Assembly: GCF_954871325.1 (NCBI RefSeq)
Contig: NC_088775.1
Location: 78,221,561 to 78,285,560 of the forward strand
Direction: 5' to 3'
DNA from: Gordionus sp. m RMFG-2023
Taxonomy: Eukaryota; Nematomorpha; Gordioida; Chordodea; Parachordodidae
DNA length: 64,000 nt
The number at the start of each line of letters is the position of its first letter. The first letter of the stretch is position 1. Of this stretch, positions 13,401 to 20,779 are shown piece after piece. The position numbers and the translations under genes were made by a program. A model generated the notes under the pieces. The model searched no databases. It saw only the letters and a list, made by a program, of their open reading frames with translations, and was not told the DNA's origin.

Positions 13401-14430
13401 TACGATTTCTCTCCATATTGAAAGCTACTACATCTTCCCCATGAATAACCTTAACATTATCGCCTTCTGGGATACTCCTTTTAAAAACACCGCCACCAAA
13501 TCCGCCTATACCAGAAAATCCGGGTCCTAGAGCACCTCCTAGTCCACCCCCAAAGCCCAAACCTCCTACGAGATTACTGAGAAGCGGTCCACCAAATAGC
13601 TGGGTAAAGAATCCACCAAGTCCGGCTAAAGAGAGGGAAAAGGCTGCGGCGGAGAAAAATCCGTATGGTCTGCTCCGCCCGTACGGGTAAGTCACACAAA
13701 AACTTCTCGGGGCGCAGTAGGCCCATATGCCCAGATGGCCAAATATAGGGTTTCCTATGCCGATTCGGCCTCCCGGGGGCTGAATCGTCTGCGGATTAAG
13801 CAAGACGGGTATTTCTCCCGGGCCGCCTCCTAAGCCCGACCCTTGTACACCCGCGACGCCTGTGTTAACTGTAGTAGTTGACGTGACCGGGTAGATAAGA
13901 AACGGATTTCGGGCCAGGGCCCAGAAGGGGCTCCATATACCAACCCAGTTTATAAAGGATATGCAAATAAGCAAGCCCACCACTAGGGCGGCCAAGGGGA
14001 ATGAGCGGGAAAGCATATTTTTCTTGCGCTTATTCTGTTTTTCTTTGTAATAGAGCTTGTTATCATCCCGAGCCGCGATAGACCGATCTGAACTAGAACA
14101 CACGCTACAACTTCGGCACTCACTCCTGTTGCTTCGATAGCTCTGTTGTCGGTTGTTTCTGTCGATAGTCGCTATTTTGTTTGTTTGATTTATGTTAGAG
14201 CTAGGGGGTTGAGGAGCGGTTATGTAACTAATTTGTTGGGGGTTTAGGTTAGAAGAAGGGGGAGGGCCACTAAGCTGGGTTGTAGTAACGAATGCTTGCT
14301 GACCTATGGGCTGCTGATTGTACCGATTTTGGATACTGAGTGTAGCGTTATTCGCGAATGATTCGTTAGGGTAATAAACACGTTCGATATCGCGTTCCCT
14401 TTCAAGAACTTTCTGATCGCCTCGGTACAT
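1455..14430 (-). CDS. Claudin-like tetraspan protein, long form (742 aa)
   Basis: Three minus-strand exons: 14430-12549, 1906-1757 and 1651-1455. The junctions are ATTG|GTAAGC to AAAAG|CTTGG and GCTG|GTAAAA to TTTAAG|CCATA, both phase 1; the 2229 nt sum is an exact reading frame ending in TAA. Residues 1-138 are a polar N-terminus with a Cys cluster (CRSCSVC, 104-110) and a basic run just before membrane span 1 (about 144-162). A very long loop follows (about 163-628) with W170, the claudin-type signature GIW (234-236), C239 and C245, then Gly/Leu/Phe-rich and Asn-rich low-complexity stretches. Spans 2, 3 and 4 lie near 632-655, 668-690 and 715-737. Claudin/PMP22-family proteins are usually about 180-250 aa with a loop near 50 aa, so this loop is roughly nine times longer. 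Family membership rests on topology and the W-GIW-C-C motif. The role (barrier or septate junction, or other membrane scaffold) is inferred. GC content and codon use of the first exon stand out from the surrounding DNA. Confidence 0.8.
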
Positions 14431-17400
14431 GTATCGATCGAATCAGAATTACCCGTTGATGGGAGATTATGGATGAGATATAATTCCAAGAATAAAGACG
14501 AGACGAGAGTCGAATATTTGGAGATGGAAGACGCTATCCGAAATATTATTCGATAACGATTTCTTCAGTTTAAATGTTTTAGATAAAAATAAATTTTGTA
14601 TTGAAATTTAAACGTGTGAATAATAGGAATGTTCACTTTTTTATCTTCGTTTTTTTTGCGGCTGCAAAGCATAATTTTGGTTCGCCAAAATATAAAACTT
14701 TTTTTAAAAAACAAATTAAGTAATTCGCGAAAAAAATTTGATTGCAAATTTCGTAAAATAGATATACAATAAAAAAAATTTTCAAACTTTTTAATGTTAG
14801 GAAAATCAATACACCTATAATATTTTATGATTGATTATCACGTGATACAGTTTTAATACAAAAAAATAAAAATCCAAAAAAATAATAATAGGTTTTACCT
14901 TGATGCGTTTTAATTTAAATAAACAAATTAATAAAATTATGGTTTTAAATATAAAAAAATATATATCATAAAAATGGGAAAAGAGAGGCTTATAAAATTT
15001 CATGTAAAATTTTCGATATTCTGGCCTCAATCTATGTTTTATTTGCTGTTAATATTTTTTTTTATTATATCTTGGTTTAAAAAAAACAAAAAAGTAAGGT
15101 AAGTAAATAAAGATAGTTTTAAAATAAGTGGAATATAAAAAAAATATTTATCGCCTAATTTAGAATCATCATACTCATTTAAATATAACAATAATGAGAC
15201 AAATTTCCTAAAAATTAGATCGATTGCAAAAGGCCGAATAAAAAGTGAAAGAAAGAAATTCGGACTTTCTTTCGTCATTTTTTTTTAAGTTTCTCTTTTC
15301 TACATTTTTTTTTTCTCACTTTCTTCGACATAAAAAAAATGCAAAAAAAATAGTTTCTTTAAAGTTATTTTTTTTATCATATTGCCGTTATATAGGTCGA
15401 TATTTATTGAGCAAAAGTTGACAAAAAAAAGCTTATAAAATTATGGTAGCAAACTTATGACATTTTTTAAAAAAAAATATTTCTGACATAGTAAAATTAT
15501 ATTTTATTTTCAAAAAATTTGAATATTTCTTTTTTAAATATTTATTTCGATTTCTAAATTTTTTTTTCCTTTGGGAAATGTAATCCATGAGGGCGATTTT
15601 TAAAGTTAAAACATCTGATTTGACCAGAAATGTATTCCGGTGCAGAGTATATCAACTGTGTGAGTTTCGGACAATTTTGCCATTAACTTTTGATTACATT
15701 TAATTTATTTTCACTTTTATATAGATTTTTCGTATAAATTAAAAAATACATAAAATTTACTGGTAAAAATTGTCTAAAATTCGCAAGGTATAGTTACTCT
15801 ACACGGAATACATTTCCGATCAAATCAGACTTTCCAAATTTAAAAATTGGTGTTTATAAATTATATAAAAATGATACTCCGGCTCTCAATTAATTCCATA
15901 TCCCAATCAGAGACCTTCATGGGCCAGGCCGGCCCACTGACTAATATTATATTTTCTAGGTGGCCTAAACCGGGCCTGGGTTTTTAAAAAAATCTAATGG
16001 TCTTGGACAATTTTTAATTTAAATTTAGCTTATTTAAAATGGTTGCCAACTTAAAAAAATATAGCAATTTTTTCTTCTAATTTCAGTATTGTAAACAAAA
16101 TGATTGAACACTTAAATATTGTTTATTTTCACTAAATCCAATAATTTAATTTTGGCTATGGTTTTGAGAAAATTTTCTGTAACTAATTATGGGCTTTGCC
16201 GGGTTTGGCAATTTTTTTTAATATTAAATATGAGTTGTGTCTGGGCATTAAAAATTTTAAAACGCGAGCCTGGGTCAGGCTTGGTCAAAAAATAAAAATC
16301 ATATGAAGGTCTTTGATCCAAGTACGACACATATATTATTTGTAAATTTATTTTAAAAAAATCTTCCTTTCATTTAATTAATGTAATATAATTATTTATT
16401 AATGTCCGAATTCTGGTAAATTTCAAGATGCGTACATTTTTTTTTAAAAAAAAAAATATATAAATCGCAATGTTTTCTGCTTTTAGCCTATAAATTTATG
16501 GTCATTAGAGGAATATTAATTAAAACCTAATAAAAAAAAATTCAAAATTTGAAAACGATTGCGATTGCGATTTTATTATTTTTAGTTTAATTACGATTTT
16601 TAACCTCATTTTATTTTTTATTTTGTTTCTATTTAAAATATTATTTGTTTTGTTGGCATAACGGTGTTAAAGAGATTATGAGTTTAATGCTCTTATAAAA
16701 AGGTATAAGGAATGTTACTAAAATGTTCAAATTTTAAATTGTCGATTTTCATAAATTAATAATTTTCTTCTGCATTTAAAAACATAATGAAATTAGAGAA
16801 ATGTACCGATTAGATGCGATTGAGAATCACATTTATATTAATTTTTTTTTGTGTATGTTCCCTTTTTCTATTTTTCTATTTTCTTATTTTGGTTTTATCT
16901 TAATCTCATTCTTAGTGCTATGTATTGAAGAAAAGTGCCATAGCGCATCGTCAGAAATTTATGAGACCTGACAAAGGTTGTCTGCCTACTCAAAAATCTC
17001 TTTAGTCATCACTTAACGTTCCATCATTCAAAACGATTAAAATTTAAGATAATATTTTAGGCAAATATATAAGATAGCTCCGATTACCACTTGACTTAAA
17101 CATTGAGCCAAAACTGTGATCATAAATAAAAACAATTTTTTTGTTTAAGGATAACCTTCAATTGCAATCTATATTTTTAAAAATGATATTTCCGTGATTA
17201 TTCCAAAATAAATAATTGTTTTCGTAAAAGCCAAAAACGACAAGTAAATCAAAAGGAATAATTTAATCTCGCTGCCTCTTCGTGTAATATCTATTTAAAA
17301 TATATAATGTATTGACAATGTTTAAAAGCCAATTAATAATAGAGGGAGAAAGGGGGAAATAAGGGAAGGGTGAATAATTAAAATGAGGTTAAGGTTAGCG

Positions 17401-19389
17401 TCTTGAATCGCAAAAATACAAATATCGGTATAAAAATAAAATAATTAATGATAATACTATATCGGGGGGGGGGGGGGGGGTGAGATATTATTATAATGTA
17501 GGTTAAAATAACATTTATAAAAAATAAAAAATAAATTTTTTGAAAATAAAATTTTGTCAATCAATAAAATTTATAATTAGATTATCATTAATTTAGTAAA
17601 TAAGGCTACCACTTTATTAGGTGCATATTGCCCCGGTCTACAATACCCGATCGGGGTGAAGTTATTTAGATTGTGCAAATAAAAAAATTTGATCATCATA
17701 ATTTGTAAATCATTATTATGACATAAACGATAATGTTACTAACCTTAACCAAACGAATTTGAAATTTTTTTTTCTATCCCCGAAGATATGCATTTTAAAA
17801 TTAAATAAAAAAAATTTAATCTTTAAATTTAGGGATGATTAAATGTTTAAAAACTTTTTAAAATATAAAATTAGTAGTTTATATATTTTCAAAATTCATC
17901 CTTCAGATATGACTAATAATGTCATTTTATTTATTTTTGCCAAATTCTAATTTTATTATTTTACTCAAACAAAAGAATTTTTATAAGAATCAGGGATGTA
18001 ACAGAAAAATTTAACCCTAATTCCCTTCTCCAGAAATTTTTTCTTATGGGGCTAATCTTATAACTTGTGGGTTCCTTAGTTCCTCATATTGTACTTTGGC
18101 TTAAGCCACCCCATATAATGGAGATGTCTTTTATACTGCTGAGATGGAATTATAATAATTAGGACCACTATATTTAAAATAGGTACAGTCCCCAATATTT
18201 AACATTTAAAAAATTAGTTTGGGTCAATATATTCAAAAAAAATATGATTTATTGTTTTTGGTTATTTATAATTATATAATATTTTTTACATAATTTCCTA
18301 ATAAAAAAATTTTTTTATAATTTTAATTAAAATTTTTTTAAAAAAATCAAATTAAAATAAAAAGTTGCTAAAAATGAGATTTTTTTGTTTTCCCAACAAA
18401 AAAAGGATTTTAATATACTTATTAGCATATAAAATATTGATTTTTTATTACAATCGGTTAGAGATCATATAAAAATTAATCTAAATATCAGAATGGAACT
18501 CAATTAGTTTTGTATATATATTGGAAAATCTGTGGATTAGCACAGTTCTAAATTATAATAGTTAAATTTATTCAATTTTTAATTGCACAATTATTTGGAA
18601 GCATAAACAAATTTTAATAAGTAAATATAGGTGTAAAATATATTATATTGAGAAAAAACAAAATAATAATTTTAATATTTTATATTTTTGAGAATATGGC
18701 AAAAATTGGAACATGGGTATCAAATTTCATAATTTTTTTTTTAAATTAAATCAGGTGAACATTAATTCACCTTCCACCCATTTTTATTTGCAGTAAATTT
18801 ATTGATAAATATTATATTAGTTTCGTATTAATAATTGACCTAAATAATTGTTATTGTTCCAATAATATTTCAAATCAAATAATAAATAACAACTTCAAAA
18901 TAATTGTTAATATTAATTATATTTATATATCTTAAATATTAACCCCACCATCATTATAAATAAATTTTAAATATTAACCTCTCCTTTATTACAAATAAAA
19001 CAATAACCTTGACTTGCTATTTTAAGATGTAATAAATAATAATACCTTGATTTTAAAATAAATAAAATATTTCATAAATTATTAAAAATATCTTTTTAAG
19101 TTACCAATTGGTGCTTGACCTTGGCTAACAAATTTTAGCAACAAATATTTGAATTAAAAAAATATATTTATTTTGCCTCTAGAAAATTACTTGGTAATTT
19201 ATCCACATTTTTATTAAACTCTTCAAAACGATCCCAAAACCAATAACATCCAGTATATGCACATAATTGCCAGAGGCCTATGTTACCATAATAACATAAA
19301 GCCCAATAATTTGAAAAAATCCCTACACCACATATCACAGTCGCTGCCAATAACAAGAGAACTGCTAGTTTACTAACAATTGGTAACAT
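1455..19389 (-). CDS. Claudin-like tetraspan protein, short form via alternative first exon (181 aa)
   Basis: A second possible first exon runs 19389-19191 and ends CCAA|GTAATT in phase 1. Joined to the shared exons 1906-1757 and 1651-1455 it gives 546 nt, an exact frame of 181 residues plus stop. The start ATG at 19389 opens directly into membrane span 1 (about residues 6-24), followed by W29, GLW at 38-40, C43 and C48: the claudin W-GLW-C-C layout. Span positions and total length are then typical of claudins. The two cysteines are only five residues apart, against about ten in most claudins. The arrangement resembles vertebrate CLDN10, where alternative first exons swap the first span and loop. 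Seen: exon, motif, donor and compatible phase. Inferred: that it really splices over the 12.5-14.4 kb exon. Alternatively it belongs to another gene whose later exons are not recognisable. Confidence 0.6.
1907..2678. other. Intron sequence, nothing recognised
   Basis: AT-rich part of the 10.6 kb intron of the claudin-like gene. No repeat family or coding trace was recognised. Confidence 0.4.
2679..3072. mobile_element. hAT-type MITE (TAGWGATCTGCA family), copy 1
   Basis: The left end reads TAGTGATCTGCATC and the right end TTTGCAGATCTATA, an imperfect inverted terminal repeat. Flanks are ATTGTCGG (2671-2678) and ATTGTCAG (3073-3080), an 8-bp target duplication with one mismatch. The arms carry repeated GGCCCGA/GGCCTGG-type words separated by A/T runs. 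There is no coding capacity. The 8-bp duplication and TAG terminus fit the hAT superfamily. Confidence 0.8.
3073..3399. other. Intron/intergenic AT-rich sequence
   Basis: Nothing recognised apart from A/T runs. Confidence 0.35.
3400..3540 (+). CDS. Candidate exon of unknown membrane protein
   Basis: Plus-strand frame beginning ATG at 3400. It encodes MRIFAHILSPVLGFYIMIQG, then LNVDRGCKSDLPLINAWAF and PICNIPK, and ends at a possible donor (AAA|GTATTT at 3541). There is one membrane span, then Trp and two Cys, loosely like a tetraspan first exon. A short frame MSKKPDFFEKR ends in TGA overlapping this ATG and is offset by one base, so a sequencing error, a small frameshift or an upstream splice acceptor is possible. 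It lies opposite the long intron of the claudin-like gene. The family is not recognised. Confidence 0.3.
3541..3853. other. AT-rich sequence, nothing recognised
   Basis: Homopolymer-rich A/T sequence without coding or repeat signal. Confidence 0.35.
3854..4010 (+). pseudogene. Unrecognised coding-like fragment interrupted by a MITE
   Basis: An open frame with mixed, non-repetitive composition (HNEISNGDDHFVMIISYPGD, then CQNQIKMFYSSTNNSQWFSV) runs straight into the MITE inserted at 4011. Beyond the MITE, from about 4694, another 30-codon open stretch (YIIYHDDNKQNFELDLIFFD) continues to a TAA. Removing the MITE and one target duplication leaves these two parts in different frames, so if this was a coding exon it is already decayed or my frame choice is wrong. 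No family is recognised. Confidence 0.2.
4011..4688. mobile_element. hAT-type MITE, GGGCGG-arm subfamily
   Basis: It begins TAGAGGTCTGCA and ends TTTAGACCTCTA. Flanks ATCTAGAT (4003-4010) and ATCTATAT (4689-4696) are an 8-bp duplication with one mismatch. Both arms are built of reiterated GGGCGGGCGGG words alternating with AAAAATTT-like spacers; the middle is plain AT-rich DNA. No open frame belongs to it. It interrupts a coding-like plus-strand fragment. Confidence 0.82.
4697..6594. other. AT-rich sequence with weak direct repeats
   Basis: An imperfect repeat (ACAAAAGATTT ... GGAGCATTC-like) occurs at about 4755-4820 and 4845-4920. A short inverted-repeat-like stretch with GATAGTGATTC motifs lies at about 5660-5750. 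No gene is supported; the open frames here are low-complexity A/T translations. Confidence 0.3.
6595..6895. mobile_element. Degenerate hAT MITE with duplicated end
   Basis: A unit of about 70-80 bases containing CATTATAAA-TTGGAGATCTGCAT is present twice in direct orientation (about 6598-6650 and 6662-6712). Then comes a GACCGGGCCGGG arm and, at about 6840-6885, a GGCCCGTTCGGGTCG arm. The words match the TAGAGATCTGCA family, but a clean right end and target duplication are not visible. Confidence 0.5.
6896..8790. other. Intron sequence with an inverted repeat
   Basis: At about 7660-7735 an inverted repeat has GCCTCAAGATTT on the left and AAATCTTGAGGC on the right. Related words recur at 8200-8290 and 37890-37960, suggesting an old MITE family. 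No gene is seen. Confidence 0.35.
8791..8907. repeat. Palindromic MITE (CATTCATAGTTAGCGCGAATTCGC), copy 1
   Basis: About 115 bases fold back on themselves: the left arm CATTCATAGTTAGCGCGAA is mirrored by the right arm ending GCGTTAACAGAGAACGCGGG. Two further copies lie at 9490-9580 and 12183-12266. The target duplication is not clear. Confidence 0.6.
9490..9580. repeat. Palindromic MITE, copy 2
   Basis: The left arm CCCCATTCATAGTTAATGCG and the right arm CGCTAACTGTGAATGAGGAG form a near-complete hairpin of about 90 bases. Same family as 8791-8907. Confidence 0.65.
9668..9905. repeat. MITE family with GAGCCGATTTTTAAAA arms, copy 1
   Basis: It contains TTTGAGCCGAGTTTTAAAAA, then CGGCTAACTCAGCATT, a central AGATTTTCCTCATAGATGAT stretch and a mirrored TTAAAAAATCGGTTCAAA. 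The same sequence order recurs at 20014-20241 and, more diverged, at 39534-39718. Confidence 0.5.
9906..10204. other. Intron sequence, nothing recognised
   Basis: AT-rich DNA between a MITE and the hAT element; no coding or repeat signal was seen. Confidence 0.3.
10213..12072 (+). mobile_element. hAT transposon with intact ends and target duplication
   Basis: It starts CAGGGATTCGAACCGAACCC and ends GGTTCGCATCCCTG as inverted terminal repeats, flanked on both sides by the identical 8-mer GTCGTAGG (10205-10212 and 12073-12080). Both subterminal arms are packed with CCGAACC/GAACCCG repeats in a style shared with the MITEs here; such arrays are likely transposase-binding sites. The 1860-bp body keeps only the C-terminal part of a transposase (10822-11814). 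The perfect duplication indicates a comparatively recent insertion into the claudin-like gene's intron. Confidence 0.93.
10822..11814 (+). pseudogene. hAT transposase, C-terminal part, decayed
   Basis: The first block, 10822-11199, encodes CHRWHSTHDMLERLI ... LLAAIYLDPRYK, a typical hAT catalytic-domain region. A 102-base intron (11200-11301, GT...AG) leads to VLLSDDDKICAKKHLVNLW and an acidic linker, then one frameshift near 11550. Next come ESAKLEHPELYILSKILFAV and a 42-base intron (11642-11683, GT...AG). The end is VSVERSFSHLKFILSPHRS and LLEDIMLIRLNKIFKI, the hAT dimerisation domain. The BED zinc finger and N-terminal catalytic part are absent, so the element is non-autonomous as it stands. 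Confidence 0.85.
12183..12266. repeat. Palindromic MITE, copy 3
   Basis: Left arm AGTGCGAATTCGCAGTGTAG, right arm ATCGCGCTAACTGTGAATGA; same hairpin family as 8791-8907 and 9490-9580. Confidence 0.6.
14431..14570 (-). promoter_or_regulatory. Probable 5' UTR / promoter-proximal region of long claudin-like form
   Basis: This stretch just upstream of the 14430 ATG is less AT-rich than the DNA beyond 14570. It has no extended open frame joining the coding frame, so it is best read as 5' untranslated leader. No TATA box or initiator could be assigned with confidence. Confidence 0.3.
14571..15590. other. AT-rich sequence upstream of the long-form exon
   Basis: Only low-complexity A/T open frames are present; no gene, RNA or mobile element was recognised. 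Confidence 0.35.
15591..15852. repeat. Foldback MITE with about 90-bp terminal inverted repeats
   Basis: The left arm contains CATCTGATTTGACCAGAAAT, then GTATTCCGGTGCAGAGTA. The right arm is its imperfect reverse complement (TACTCTACACGGAATAC ... GATCAAATCAGACTTTCC). The arms are separated by about 90 bases of A/T. There is no coding content, and the target duplication was not identified. Confidence 0.7.
15908..16315. mobile_element. hAT-type MITE, GGCCAGG-arm copy
   Basis: It begins CAGAGACCTTCATGGGCC and ends CATATGAAGGTCTTTG. Flanks ATCCCAAT (15900-15907) and ATCCAAGT (16316-16323) agree at 6 of 8 positions. The arms carry GGCCAGGCCGGCCC and CCTGGGTCAGGCTTGG words. Confidence 0.7.
16324..19190. 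other. AT-rich sequence between claudin-like first exons
   Basis: No coding exon is recognised in this 2.9 kb. A pure 17-base G run is at 17464-17480, surrounded by A/T DNA. A short GC-richer patch at 17610-17660 shows nothing identifiable. Confidence 0.35.
17464..17480. repeat. Poly(G)17 run
   Basis: Seventeen consecutive G in an otherwise A/T-dominated region; it could form a quadruplex or be a mononucleotide microsatellite. Confidence 0.85.
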
Positions 19390-20013
19390 TAATCTAAAAA
19401 ATACACTATATAAATAAGCAAACCCTCAGTTTTTTTATCTCACCTAAAAAAAAATCAAAATTTCAAAAAATGACCGAATTGCTAGATTGGTAAAGATTTT
19501 TTAATTGGCATGGCATATGGCTATAGTTGTCTTGATAGTTTTTTATTAAAAATTAGTTCCAAATAAGATCATGATGTGCACATATTATTCATGGAATTTT
19601 TATTTATCTATAATTTATCAATAATATGTCATGTCATGATAATATCTAAGACAATTTGGCAGCTCGCTTACGACAATGTAATTGAAAAACCTACGATAGT
19701 GATCCTCCCAATCGGAAAATTTGCTAATCAAGCTAAACCCAATTAATCATTATGTCATTGAATAAACCATTATAAGACTTTGTTAAACAACACAACAAAT
19801 AATCTTGTCATATATGGTAACATATGGTATGATAATTAGAAAAACAGAAAGAACGTCTAAAAGAAATAATGAAATTATTATCTTTGTGAAAATATAGAAT
19901 AAAAAAGTATTTAGTAGAGAATTTGCCTAAAATTAAACTAAATAAATCTAATTTTATTAAAATGCACTAAATATAAGATCTATTTATAAATATATATTAA
20001 AAGGTGATAAACT
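19390..20013. other. Upstream of short-form claudin-like exon
   Basis: On the minus strand a TATTTATATAG stretch lies about 20 bases upstream of the ATG at 19389 and could be TATA-like, but the whole region is A/T-rich, so this is weak. No gene was seen further upstream. Confidence 0.25.
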
Positions 20014-20241
20014 TAGTGTGGTGAAAACGGCTCAGTTTGAGCCGATTTTTAAAAACGGCTAACTCAATACCTTATCCAGAAAAATATATGCAAGCTTAGA
20101 GATTTTGCTCATAGATAGCACATAAGATTGAATATCTATTGGACAAATCTCGACACTCAGGCAATATTTTCTTGGCTATAATGTTGAGTTTGTTGAGTTA
20201 GTTTTAAAAATCGGCTCAAATCGAGACATTTAACAACACTA
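20014..20241. repeat. MITE family with GAGCCGATTTTTAAAA arms, copy 2
   Basis: It begins TAGTGTGGTGAAAACGGCTC and ends ATTTAACAACACTA. The arms TTTGAGCCGATTTTTAAAAA and AAAAATCGGCTCAAATCGAG are inverted repeats. No matching target duplication is visible, so it is older than the hAT MITEs or has eroded ends. Confidence 0.65.
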
Positions 20242-20779
20242 GTTTTCAACCTCCTATACTTTATATCATACCCTTAGCAAACAACCATTCGGTTAGCTTC
20301 AGAAGAAATCCAAATAATTCCTGGATTCTAACCTATATCTGTGCAATAAATGTTCTCCAATCACTGACTAGGCATTGCACTACGTTACAAAATGATACTT
20401 GTTTTATATATAAAATAAACGACATGTTTAGATATTTTATGGAAAAAAGAAAACTACACCATTCTATGGGGAAGGCATTAGTCATTTGCTTCTCATATCT
20501 AATTTTCATCTATCCACTTCTACACACGCATCTGAAACAAACAACACTACTAAATTATTATCATTTGCATTCCTATACTTAATTTCCTAATTAAAATTAC
20601 CAACTAATAAGAACCTTCCTTTGGTTCTCGAAATATTTTTTAATAAATCTATGAACTTCTTTAGGTAAGATGGGGGTGGGTGGAGCGTTATGTACTATCT
20701 TCACTGAAATTGAAAAAGGGTCAATTGTATTTATTGATAGAAATAGAAATGGGAGGGATTTAGAGGTAAGAGAAGGATG
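20242..20779. other. Sequence left of the LTR fossil
   Basis: Ordinary AT-rich DNA; the overlapping frames at 20600-20800 look like chance. A GC-richer patch at 20668-20800 may belong to the LTR region. Confidence 0.3.

Noticed and set aside
13240-13530. Plus-strand open frame of 96 codons
   Set aside because: It lies wholly antisense to the long claudin-like exon, is explained by that exon's codon composition, and has no motif.
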